From: Candidatus Kaiserbacteria bacterium | Lineage (GTDB): Bacteria; Patescibacteriota; Minisyncoccia; Phycocordibacterales; JABAAK01 | Length of the DNA stretch: 8,498 nt | NCBI GenBank assembly: GCA_014238395.1 | Contig: JABABE010000016.1 | Coordinates: forward strand, 1 to 8,498 | Direction of reading: 5' to 3' | Part shown: one piece after another, positions 1-6,587 of the stretch | Numbering within the stretch: position 1 is the stretch's first letter | Layout of the letters: each line of letters starts with the position of its first letter | Program-made: the position numbers and the translations under genes | Notes under the pieces: generated by a model | Databases searched by the model: none | What the model saw: the letters and a program-made list of their open reading frames with translations, nothing else | Told to the model about the DNA's origin: nothing

Positions 1-1198
1 AAACGACTATTTCGGAGAAGAACAAGAAAAAAGAGCTTTGGTTATAGACATAATCCGTGATGTTTTTATCAGACACGGATATACAGAAGTAGTCACACCA
101 GCTTTTGAGTACACAGACACTCTAGAGCAAAAAGATGCTCTTGGAGATACAAACATAAAAGATGTATTTAGGATAGCCAGTAAAAGCGGAAAAGGAGATG
201 AGATTGGTATGCGCTTTGATATGACCACGCCCATCGCAAGGTTATTAAACGAACACAAGAGACTTCCAAAGCCGATTAAATGGTTTTATATAGCTCCAGT
301 ATGGAGAAAGGAGACTCCACAAAAGGGTAGATACATAGAGTTTTGGCAGTTTGGTATAGAAAATATCGGGTCAAAAAATAAAGCGTTATCAGACACAGAA
401 AACTTAATTGTCTTTGACGAGATATTAAAAGAAGTCGGAGTAAAGGATTATCAGTTTGTAGTAAACAGTCGCGAAAAAATAAGAGAAATGATGTTTCGAC
501 ATAATTCAACAATTAATTTTTCAAAGTTATGTAGGGTTTTAGATAAAAGAGATAAATTAACTAGCAAAGAACTAGATAAAGAGATGCAAAAAGAGGTTGG
601 TATGACTTTAAAAGAATTTGAAGATTTAGATGCATCGTCTGGAGATGTTGACATAAATCTTCTTGATAATTCTTCTGTTAAAACAAAACAGGATCTAACT
701 CTTGTCCGTGGACTAGACTATTACACAGGTTTTATATTTGAAGTAGAAGTAAAAGGGATGCCGTGGTCTATAGGTGGAGGTGGTAGGTACGACAACTTAC
801 TTAAAAAGATGGGAGCAGAGGATCTGCCTGCGACAGGGTTCTCTGGGAGTATAGAGCGGTTGATGCTCTCTATGGGTGATGAAAAACTAAAAGAAATGCT
901 ATCAAAACAAAAGAGAGAAAAGGTTCTTTTTGTAGGAGGTAACGATGAAGTCATTAATTTAATAAAATCATTTTCCTATTGGTATAAAAATAAAAAAATT
1001 ATTAAAGAGGTTTTTGACAAAGGTGATGACAAGAAAAAAAGCATTGAATACGCCCGCCGATTTGATTTTGACCTTGTGGTTAATTGGGCAAAAAAAGATA
1101 GTATATTTAGCATAATAAATATAAAAACCAAAGCAGAAAAAGAATGTAAAATAGATATTGAGACAAAAGAGGAAATAAATAAAATTATCAATGAATAA
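1..1198 (+). CDS. hisS: Histidyl-tRNA synthetase, 5'-truncated by the window edge
   Basis: Class II aminoacyl-tRNA synthetase that charges tRNA-His with histidine in the cytoplasm. The reading frame is open from base 2 (NDYFGEEQEKRAL...), which matches the start of HisRS just after the usual 'KGTRD' segment, so the true start lies upstream; a TTG at 38 is not the start. Seen directly: a motif 1 helix and strand (about 68-115), motif 2 with APVWRKETPQKGRY and EFWQFGIENIG (about 293-370), the histidine-specific signature RGLDYYTG (707-730), GGGGRYDNLL (about 776-805) and motif 3 GFSGSIERL (836-862). The last roughly 90 codons would be the anticodon-binding domain; it keeps the VLFVGG start but is otherwise divergent. 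The 3' end overlaps the next gene by 8 bp. The family call is secure; about 10-20 N-terminal residues are missing from view. Confidence 0.96.
   Translation, partial: NDYFGEEQEKRALVIDIIRDVFIRHGYTEVVTPAFEYTDTLEQKDALGDTNIKDVFRIASKSGKGDEIGMRFDMTTPIARLLNEHKRLPKPIKWFYIAPVWRKETPQKGRYIEFWQFGIENIGSKNKALSDTENLIVFDEILKEVGVKDYQFVVNSREKIREMMFRHNSTINFSKLCRVLDKRDKLTSKELDKEMQKEVGMTLKEFEDLDASSGDVDINLLDNSSVKTKQDLTLVRGLDYYTGFIFEVEVKGMPWSIGGGGRYDNLLKKMGAEDLPATGFSGSIERLMLSMGDEKLKEMLSKQKREKVLFVGGNDEVINLIKSFSYWYKNKKIIKEVFDKGDDKKKSIEYARRFDFDLVVNWAKKDSIFSIINIKTKAEKECKIDIETKEEINKIINE
1180..1185 (+). promoter_or_regulatory. Possible weak -10 box (TAAAAT) for the propeller gene
   Basis: TAAAAT followed by 5 nt and then the ATG at 1191, inside the last codons of hisS. 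The spacing resembles other start sites in this window, but the hexamer is not perfect consensus and chance is likely in AT-rich DNA. Co-transcription with hisS is the alternative. Confidence 0.25.
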
Positions 1199-2774
1199 AT
1201 ATATATTAATAATAGTCATTATATTGGCTCTACTGGTATCTGCTGTTGCTGCATATGTCTTTTTGGGAAAAGGAACTAAAGACGAATACATCGCTCCAGT
1301 AGATACAAAGACAACGATATCTTTTGCTAAAGCTGTCTCACTCGACTGTCCAAATGAAAATACAAACACAGGACATCCAGTAGCAGGGGGTGCCTCTATA
1401 GACATAGACAACGACGGCAAAAAAGAGATTTTCATAACAACTGGCGACGGTAAGAAAGACTGTCTTATACAATATCAAAATGGAGAGTTTGTAAACATAA
1501 TAGACAAATCAGGTATCGAAAGCATAGATGAGAGCTTTGGTGTATTTTCTGTTGACTTCACAGAAAATGGATTTGTAGATTTATTTGTAGCAAGAGAAAG
1601 TGGTGTGTTTTTATACGAAAACAAAAACGGACATTTTAAAGAAACACTCATATATGACAACTTTCCAAATAAGTCAGTTCCATTTTCAGTAGCACTTTCG
1701 GACTTCGACAGGGATGGGGACTTGGACATTTATGTTCCGACATTTATAGCAAAAGAACATTTTACAGTCACTACTTTCAATGATAGAAAACATGCACAAG
1801 AAAATGTATTTTTAGAAAATTTAGGAAACTTGAAATTTAAAAACATAACAGAAGAAGCTGGATTGTCCTATACACAGAACACATTTGATGCGACTTTTGT
1901 AGACTTGAACAATGATGGATTTGAAGATTTGATTTTGGTACTAAATACAGATCAAACAAAAGTATATAAAAACAACGGAGACAGAACTTTTTCTGCACCA
2001 AAAACACTCGGTGATTATGGATTTTGGATGGGACTTGCTGTATCTGATATAGACAGTGATGGAGATTTAGATTTATTCTTTTCAAACACTGGAGACACAA
2101 TAAAAAGTTTTTTACTTCGCGGTGACCTTCGGGACGAGCAAATCTTAGATACTAAATACACACTATGGGAAAATGATGGAGATTTTAATTTCAAAAATAT
2201 TATAGGGGAAATTTCTTCCAACAACCTTGAGTTTGGTTGGGGGATTATACCTTTTGATATAAATCTAGATAACACGGATGATTTCATAGTCAGACAGAAT
2301 TATGTAGGGTGGGCTCCACATAGAATAAAAAGAAACGGAGGGGGGTTGCTTATAAATGACAACGAAGAATTAAAAGAGGCAATAGGCACATCAGGACTTT
2401 CCCTTGAGGTATATGGGTTTTCTGCATTAATTGATGATTTTGATAATGATGGCAAAAAAGATGTAGTATATTTAAATCTTAAGTCACCTCACACATTTCA
2501 TAAGAACAAAACACACACAACAAAAGAGAAATTTTCAATAGAATTACCACCAACAAAAGACTACATTAATACGAAAGTCAAACTTTATTTCAAGGACAAA
2601 ACTTCAATCACAAAAAACCACATAAGAAAACAAGGTATACAGACTACACACGGGCAAACTGTATCTTTCTATACAGATGGACAAAAAAAGCCTGACTTTT
2701 TTGAGGTACATAGTTCTAAACAAGAAACACAAACTATAGAAATAAATCGAAACAAAAAAACCTATGATTTCTAA
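1191..2774 (+). CDS. Membrane-anchored FG-GAP/VCBS seven-repeat beta-propeller protein with ASPIC/UnbV-like tail (CRTAC1-like)
   Basis: A 527-residue protein with an uncleaved-looking hydrophobic N-terminus (residues 4-25) and no lipobox, so probably anchored in the membrane with the rest outside. Seven calcium-binding-type Asp loops are visible: DIDNDGKKE (71), DFTENGFVD (122), DFDRDGDLD (171), DLNNDGFED (238), DIDSDGDLD (286), DINLDNTDD (356) and DFDNDGKKD (415). The second and sixth are degenerate. Spacing of about 48-70 residues and a count of seven fit an integrin-alpha-like seven-bladed propeller. The last roughly 75 residues resemble an ASPIC/UnbV domain. Such proteins are extracellular and usually linked to adhesion or carbohydrate/protein binding; the ligand is unknown. 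The ATG lies inside the end of hisS (8 bp overlap), suggesting translational coupling, or initiation from a weak TAAAAT box at 1180-1185. No enzyme motif is seen. Confidence 0.88.
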   Translation: MNKYILIIVIILALLVSAVAAYVFLGKGTKDEYIAPVDTKTTISFAKAVSLDCPNENTNTGHPVAGGASIDIDNDGKKEIFITTGDGKKDCLIQYQNGEFVNIIDKSGIESIDESFGVFSVDFTENGFVDLFVARESGVFLYENKNGHFKETLIYDNFPNKSVPFSVALSDFDRDGDLDIYVPTFIAKEHFTVTTFNDRKHAQENVFLENLGNLKFKNITEEAGLSYTQNTFDATFVDLNNDGFEDLILVLNTDQTKVYKNNGDRTFSAPKTLGDYGFWMGLAVSDIDSDGDLDLFFSNTGDTIKSFLLRGDLRDEQILDTKYTLWENDGDFNFKNIIGEISSNNLEFGWGIIPFDINLDNTDDFIVRQNYVGWAPHRIKRNGGGLLINDNEELKEAIGTSGLSLEVYGFSALIDDFDNDGKKDVVYLNLKSPHTFHKNKTHTTKEKFSIELPPTKDYINTKVKLYFKDKTSITKNHIRKQGIQTTHGQTVSFYTDGQKKPDFFEVHSSKQETQTIEINRNKKTYDF

Positions 2775-2829
2775 CATAGAGTAAGTCGGTTTTATCAACA
2801 CATACAAGTGCAATAGAAAATTTTTAATA

Positions 2830-2835
2830 TATAAT
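2830..2835 (+). promoter_or_regulatory. Pribnow box TATAAT for the Cache-domain gene, leaderless type
   Basis: A perfect TATAAT followed by 8 nt (TACTTTAT) and the ATG at 2844. A -10 hexamer normally ends about 6 nt before the transcription start, so the mRNA would begin within about 2 nt of the start codon. No Shine-Dalgarno sequence precedes the ATG and no good -35 box is visible. It lies in the 69-bp gap after the propeller gene. Confidence 0.55.
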
Positions 2836-2843
2836 TACTTTAT

Positions 2844-3299
2844 ATGAGTTTTGGAATAAAAATAATAATAACTATAATAATTCTTGTAATAGTGGCTATA
2901 GGGGGAGTTTTCTTTGTTGGAAAATTAAAAGTTTTAGAACTTTCAAATAGAGTTAATGATGCCATATTAAAATATGACACTTTTGGACAAGAGGTGGCAT
3001 TTAGGGAATTAAACAGAGAAGCACAAGATGGAGATGAAGAATATATATTTGTTTTCACTAAAATAGACTCTACGCTTTTTGTACACCCAAATCCATCTAG
3101 AATAGGAATTAAAGCAAGTACTTTCGTCGATGATAGCGGATATGAGTATGGAAAAAAAATATATGAAAAAGTACAAGAGGGAGAAAAAATAATAAAGTAT
3201 AGAACAATAAATCCACGGACACAGAAAGAAGAAAATAAAATTTCTTACATATTACCACACGGAGATTTTTATTTTGGATCCGGACTTTATCAAAAATAA
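2844..3299 (+). CDS. Signal-anchored single Cache-domain protein (standalone extracytoplasmic sensor domain)
   Basis: 151 residues. A hydrophobic segment (6-26) is followed by an amphipathic helix and a sequence matching single Cache (sCache_2-type) sensor domains. It shows GQEVAFRELN (helix), EYIFVFTKIDSTLFVHPNP (67-84, equivalent to the 'YVFVYD..G..LAHPNP' signature), RIGIK, a central segment with KKIYEKVQEGEKIIKYR, and the terminal strand GDFYFGSGLY (140-149, like 'DWFIGSGVY'). Cache domains bind small ligands such as amino acids or organic acids outside the membrane. They are usually flanked by a second transmembrane helix and a kinase, cyclase or chemoreceptor module; here the protein stops two residues after the domain, so it has no output module. 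ATG chosen because of the TATAAT 8 nt upstream and the helix that follows it. Domain call is by motif recognition only. Confidence 0.8.
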   Translation: MSFGIKIIITIIILVIVAIGGVFFVGKLKVLELSNRVNDAILKYDTFGQEVAFRELNREAQDGDEEYIFVFTKIDSTLFVHPNPSRIGIKASTFVDDSGYEYGKKIYEKVQEGEKIIKYRTINPRTQKEENKISYILPHGDFYFGSGLYQK

Positions 3300-3300
3300 T

Positions 3301-3675
3301 GTGATTGAAATACATTTTTTGAGATTACTTGGGATAATATATTTTTCTCTTGGTATTTCCGCATTTCTACATCCAAAATATACAAAAAACCTTTTTTCGG
3401 AGTTAATGAAAACAAAATCTTTCATATTTTTTTCTGGTATTTTAACTACTATACTTGGATACATCTTGATAATAAGCACACTTGAATCATCATTGCAGTA
3501 TGCGACATTGGTATATATCTTAGGTATTATTATCTTTATAAAAGGTATTTTTTTGATTATTTATCCAAGTATTTTTCATAAAATAATAGACATTTATACA
3601 AATAAGTATGTTTTCAATTTTATCAAGTTTTTTATAATTGTGGTTGGTGGTATATGTATATATTTAACTGTATAA
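3301..3675 (+). CDS. Small four-helix membrane protein, function unknown
   Basis: 124 residues if started at the GTG at 3301, one base after the TAA of the Cache gene. The frame is also open from a TTG at 3274, which would overlap the upstream gene by 26 bp and add nine mostly polar residues. I prefer GTG because the membrane segment begins soon after it and the genes then abut. Four hydrophobic stretches can be seen at about residues 7-27, 40-62, 66-88 and 102-122. A short charged loop (HPKYTKN) follows helix 1, and a conserved-looking YPSIFHK segment precedes helix 4. There are no catalytic or metal-binding motifs. The layout suggests an integral inner-membrane protein; I do not recognise the family. 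Its stop codon lies inside the TATAAT box of the next gene. Position between two ligand-binding proteins hints at a shared surface role, without further proof. Confidence 0.7.
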   Translation: MIEIHFLRLLGIIYFSLGISAFLHPKYTKNLFSELMKTKSFIFFSGILTTILGYILIISTLESSLQYATLVYILGIIIFIKGIFLIIYPSIFHKIIDIYTNKYVFNFIKFFIIVVGGICIYLTV

Positions 3676-3676
3676 T
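3671..3676 (+). promoter_or_regulatory. Pribnow box TATAAT for the ligand-binding-protein gene, embedding the upstream stop codon
   Basis: TGTATAAT at 3669-3676 is followed by 8 nt (ATCTGTAT) and the ATG at 3685. The TAA at 3673-3675, which ends the four-helix membrane protein, is part of the hexamer. Spacing is identical to that at 2830-2835. A leaderless or near-leaderless transcript is expected. Confidence 0.6.
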
Positions 3677-3684
3677 ATCTGTAT

Positions 3685-4860
3685 ATGAAAAATGCATTGA
3701 TTTTAATATTAGGAATAATAATAATACTCGGAGCTGCTTTTTATCTACACACACAAAATTTCTTTACAAACAAATCAGACACCTTTCCCAAACTCGGTGT
3801 TGTATTACCTGTATCAGGTGATGTAGATTATGGCACAGAGACTTCTAGAGCAATAAAACTGGCACTTGAGGAATTTAACATACCAAAAAGAAAAATAAAA
3901 ATATTAGATGGGAACTGTGACAAAGAAACAGCAAAGAAAGCGGCACAAAAGTTGATTAAATCAGGATACAAATTCATCATAGGCGAGTCTTGCAGCGGAG
4001 GGACACTCGGTATCGCAGAAATACAAGAAGTAGTAAACGGAGACGCAGTAGTCATATCATCATCTGCAAGTAGTGAACTACTAGCTAATCATCCAAACGT
4101 ATTCAGAACAAATTCTAGTGATAAGCTAAACATAGAAGTCTTAGCTGACGCCATAGAAGAAAAGGGGGAAACAACAGTATCGATTTTAAGTGATAGTAGG
4201 GAATACGCTCAGTCATTCGCTGCAAGTTTATCTAAAGTACTTGAAGCAAAAAACATTGATTCTGAAAATTTTATATTTGATTCTTCACAAGGGAGCATTG
4301 ACTCAGCTGTGCGAAAAGCAACAGATAAAATAAAAGTTATAAAAAATAGTGGATTTGTGGTCATACCACAGACTAGTGTAGATGCTGTGAATGTGTTTGA
4401 GAGTATCAGGAAGATTTCAGACCTACAGATATACGACGCTTTTGTTAGCGCCTCCTCACCAGAAGTTGTTGTAGACGCTATCGGCAATGATGCAGAGGGT
4501 ATCATATCTGTTGGTTCACAAGACATAGAAAAATTATCAAGAAGGTTTAGAGAGTTTAAAACCAAATACACTAGCAGATATGGAAGTCCTATGTATGATT
4601 CATACTTACTGGCTACATACGACGCTGTAACCTTTTTGTATTTTATAACAAAAGTAACAGGGAAGAATAACCCTAAAAAATTCTCTCAATACTTAAGGGA
4701 AAACACTTTTAAATCAGGTGTTGATTTTGCACTAGAAAATGGAAATCCAATACACAGAGATCTTGAAGGGTACGACTTTGACAAGTTCGGCGATTCTGTG
4801 AGCGAGTATTCGATTCCTGTTATAAAGGTTATTCGAGGCGGAAAATCAGTTAGACTATAA
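3685..4860 (+). CDS. Membrane-tethered periplasmic ligand-binding protein, Leu/Ile/Val-binding (Peripla_BP_6) type
   Basis: 391 residues. A hydrophobic anchor (4-21) without a lipobox cysteine precedes a complete two-lobe type I binding fold of ordinary family length. Seen: the first strand KLGVVLPVSGD with GTETSRAIKLALEE (36-63); FIIGESCSGG (97-106); the ligand-facing VVISSSASSELLANHPNVF run followed by RTNSSD (122-146); SREYAQSFAASL as the second-lobe helix (171-182); FVVIPQTS; and YDSYLLATYDAV near the end. In the LivJ/LivK family these regions grip the amino and carboxyl groups of amino acids or related ligands in the periplasm and deliver them to an ABC transporter. No permease or ATPase gene lies beside it, so it may act as a sensor or scavenging receptor, or use a distant transporter. 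Ligand is not predictable here. The ATG is fixed by the TATAAT 8 nt upstream. Confidence 0.88.
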   Translation: MKNALILILGIIIILGAAFYLHTQNFFTNKSDTFPKLGVVLPVSGDVDYGTETSRAIKLALEEFNIPKRKIKILDGNCDKETAKKAAQKLIKSGYKFIIGESCSGGTLGIAEIQEVVNGDAVVISSSASSELLANHPNVFRTNSSDKLNIEVLADAIEEKGETTVSILSDSREYAQSFAASLSKVLEAKNIDSENFIFDSSQGSIDSAVRKATDKIKVIKNSGFVVIPQTSVDAVNVFESIRKISDLQIYDAFVSASSPEVVVDAIGNDAEGIISVGSQDIEKLSRRFREFKTKYTSRYGSPMYDSYLLATYDAVTFLYFITKVTGKNNPKKFSQYLRENTFKSGVDFALENGNPIHRDLEGYDFDKFGDSVSEYSIPVIKVIRGGKSVRL

Positions 4861-4861
4861 T
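4856..4861 (+). promoter_or_regulatory. Pribnow-like TATAAT before the SIMPL gene, embedding the upstream stop codon
   Basis: TATAAT overlaps the TAA (4858-4860) of the ligand-binding-protein gene and stands 4 nt before the ATG at 4866. The spacing is shorter than at the other sites, so the transcript would start about 2 nt inside the annotated start codon. Either the site is shifted, or the gene is read through from upstream and the match is coincidental. Confidence 0.35.
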
Positions 4862-4865
4862 AGAA

Positions 4866-5636
4866 ATGGACACATCAAACAAGGTCAATAAAATATTTAT
4901 ATTATCTGCAACCGTTTTGATGTTTACAGTATCACTCGGTGTCTTTTCTTTTATTTCATACCAAAGAGTTGCAGAAAACAAAAATAGCACAATCACATTT
5001 AGTGGTGAGGGAACAGTCTCATCTACTCCAAACATAGCAGAATTTACATTTAATATTTCTGCAGAAAGAGATGAGTTAAAAGAAGCAAGAGAAGAGGTCA
5101 CTAAAAAGGTAGATGATATATATGACTATCTCCTAAAAGAAAAAAAATTAGACAAAAAGGATGTTAAGACTACCTCATACGACATAAGACCAAACTATGA
5201 TTATGTCTCTGATAGAGGATTTGGCGGCAGCAGAAGAGTTTTCCGTGGGTATGAGGTCTCACACACCACAAGTGTAAAGATTAAAGATATAGACGACACA
5301 TCAGAAATCATCTCAGCAGTATCAGATAAAAAGCCATCCTATGTTTCAAACTTGACGTTCAAAATAGATGAGGAGGAGAAAAAACAATTACAAGATGAGG
5401 CTGTTGCTATTGCTATTTTAAATGCAAAAAAAAGAGCAAAGAACATCGCATCAAGTACAAACATAAAACTTGGTAAAATCCAATCTATCTATATAGAGAA
5501 AAACTACAACAGAAACCCACAACCCTTTGCTTTTTCTACAAAAACTATAAGTGCTGAATTTTCTGCGGACATACAAACATCAGTTGGGGAAAATGACGTT
5601 ACAGCATCTGTCCAGATAACATACAGATTAAGATAA
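4866..5636 (+). CDS. SIMPL (DUF541) domain protein with N-terminal membrane anchor, YggE-like
   Basis: 256 residues. A short charged N-terminus and one hydrophobic helix (about 9-29) lead into a complete SIMPL domain. It begins with the diagnostic strand ITFSGEGTVSSTPNIAEF (residues 43-60), continues with the helix ELKEAREEVTKKVDDIYDYL, then KDVKTTSYDIRPNYDY, GYEVSHTTSVKI, the helix AVAIAILNAKKRAKNIA and LGKIQSIYI, and ends with the strand ASVQITYRLR. DUF541 proteins are periplasmic or outer-surface proteins that form oligomers; members have been linked to oxidative-stress protection and to signalling-protein interaction, but the biochemical role is unsettled. A Gly/Arg-rich insertion (RGFGGSRRVFRG) lies in the middle. 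The ATG is 5 nt after the preceding stop. It converges on the minus-strand gene, with 32 bp between the two stops. Confidence 0.9.
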   Translation: MDTSNKVNKIFILSATVLMFTVSLGVFSFISYQRVAENKNSTITFSGEGTVSSTPNIAEFTFNISAERDELKEAREEVTKKVDDIYDYLLKEKKLDKKDVKTTSYDIRPNYDYVSDRGFGGSRRVFRGYEVSHTTSVKIKDIDDTSEIISAVSDKKPSYVSNLTFKIDEEEKKQLQDEAVAIAILNAKKRAKNIASSTNIKLGKIQSIYIEKNYNRNPQPFAFSTKTISAEFSADIQTSVGENDVTASVQITYRLR

Positions 5637-5668
5637 TAATCTTTTACCAGATCAGAACCACATCTAAT

Positions 5669-6547
5669 TTATTCTTTGTTTGTTTCCAAACATTCTGAAA
5701 GTTTTTCCGTATCACTCCATCCACAGTGACCACTGTCTTGTACTTCACAAGAAACTTGCCTGTAACACACGTACTCTGGTTTAAATTCACAAGTCGTAAA
5801 TATATCTGCAGCACTTTCTTTATCCAAACAAAGTGTCCCACTACATCCTGCTGTAGCACAAGTTACTTTTGCTTCATTTGGTTTTATATCAGTAATTATC
5901 TTTTCGGGATTTTCTTTAACTTCTGTGTGTATGTGAGTAACAGGAACTACTTGTGGTAAAGTTGAACACCCATCAGTTCCAACACCACATGATTCTACAA
6001 TTTTTTCACCTGTTGTGTTTTCACATTTTTGTGAGTGTATACAAGCTTTATTGGATATGCTTTCTATCTGCTGTTGTATTATATTTTCTTGTATTGAGTT
6101 AGTTAAGATAAATTTATCAAGGTCTTTTGGGATATATGATGAATAATTTTTTCTGTATTTTTTACCATTTACAAAAAGTTTAAGCCCGTCTTCTCTACAT
6201 GCATTTATTTCTTTTGTTTGTATATACAAGCAATCTTCTTCTAGAGAAAACTCAAGTGAAGAGAAGAAATCTCCTATGGATTGGTATTTCGCATGTATGT
6301 GCAAGACTTCGTCTTGATTGTCGTGCAGATGTTGGAACTGATGTCTGGCGACCTGACCTGTTGATTGATACAAGTCATCATCAAAAGTTATTTTTTCTCC
6401 ATCTATGTATATAGCAAAGTCAGCGTGTATGTGTATCGAGTTATAGATAGGAAGGGTAGGTCTGTTTAAATAATAAACACAACACCCTACAACTAAAACC
6501 AATACAAAAAAAAGAGATGAATATATATATTTATGTCTGTTTTCCAT
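5669..6547 (-). CDS. Membrane-anchored His-rich protein with C-terminal eight-cysteine-cluster domain
   Basis: 292 residues from the ATG at 6547; an in-frame GTG at 6562 is rejected because it lies upstream of the TATAAT box. A hydrophobic helix (10-27) anchors it. Domain 1 (about 35-135) has IHIHADFAIYIDGEKITF, then HQFQHLHDNQDEVLHIHAK, GDFFSSL and LFVNGKKY: seven histidines in HxH-type pairs (39, 41, 69, 73, 75, 83, 85) on what look like short beta strands. A linker has four cysteines (169, 175, 187, 194) and a further HxH (205/207). Domain 2 (227-288) is the eight-cysteine cluster: C230, C235, C240, C253, C261, C267, C275 and C286, with the invariant-looking CGW and YVCY. NCBI names such proteins 'eight-cysteine-cluster domain-containing'; function is unknown. 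The His pattern suggests metal binding and the cysteines suggest disulfides or metal, both inferred. Divergent from the DUF5671-like gene and convergent with the SIMPL gene. Confidence 0.85.
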   Translation of the reverse strand: MENRHKYIYSSLFFVLVLVVGCCVYYLNRPTLPIYNSIHIHADFAIYIDGEKITFDDDLYQSTGQVARHQFQHLHDNQDEVLHIHAKYQSIGDFFSSLEFSLEEDCLYIQTKEINACREDGLKLFVNGKKYRKNYSSYIPKDLDKFILTNSIQENIIQQQIESISNKACIHSQKCENTTGEKIVESCGVGTDGCSTLPQVVPVTHIHTEVKENPEKIITDIKPNEAKVTCATAGCSGTLCLDKESAADIFTTCEFKPEYVCYRQVSCEVQDSGHCGWSDTEKLSECLETNKE

Positions 6548-6553
6548 GTCTGT

Positions 6554-6559
6554 ATTATA
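6554..6559 (-). promoter_or_regulatory. Pribnow box TATAAT for the His-rich/eight-cysteine gene, leaderless
   Basis: On the minus strand TGTATAAT (6561 down to 6554) is followed by 6 nt (ACAGAC) and ATG at 6547. Standard -10 geometry puts transcription start on, or next to, the A of the ATG. The upstream 8-mer TGTATAAT is the same as at 3669-3676. Confidence 0.65.
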
Positions 6560-6574
6560 CACAAATATCCGTGA

Positions 6575-6580
6575 TATATT
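6575..6580 (+). promoter_or_regulatory. Extended -10 box (TGATATATT) for the five-helix membrane protein, leaderless
   Basis: TG at 6572-6573, one base, then TATATT, followed by 7 nt (ATTTTAT) and ATG at 6588. The TGn extension can replace a -35 element. The box also occupies about the place where the -35 region of the divergent minus-strand promoter would fall, so the two polymerases could not bind at the same time. Confidence 0.5.
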
Positions 6581-6587
6581 ATTTTAT

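Noticed and set aside
38..1198. TTG at 38 as the start of hisS
   Set aside because: The frame is open to base 2 and those 12 codons match conserved HisRS sequence, so the gene is cut by the window edge.
968..1435. A 155-codon minus-strand open frame opposite the hisS/propeller junction
   Set aside because: Low-complexity Phe/Ile/Tyr-rich translation typical of the antisense of Lys-rich coding sequence; no family features.
3685..4860. A complete liv-type ABC transporter operon
   Set aside because: Only the binding protein is present; neighbours are a four-helix protein and a SIMPL protein with no Walker motifs or permease features.
5630..5643. AAGAT-AATA-ATCTT hairpin after the SIMPL gene as an intrinsic terminator
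   Set aside because: Five mostly A-T pairs and a very short T run; too weak to claim between the two converging genes.
6546..6587. ATG at 6546 as the start of the five-helix membrane protein
   Set aside because: It would put the extended -10 box inside the coding region and overlap the divergent gene's start; the extra residues do not look like part of the membrane domain.
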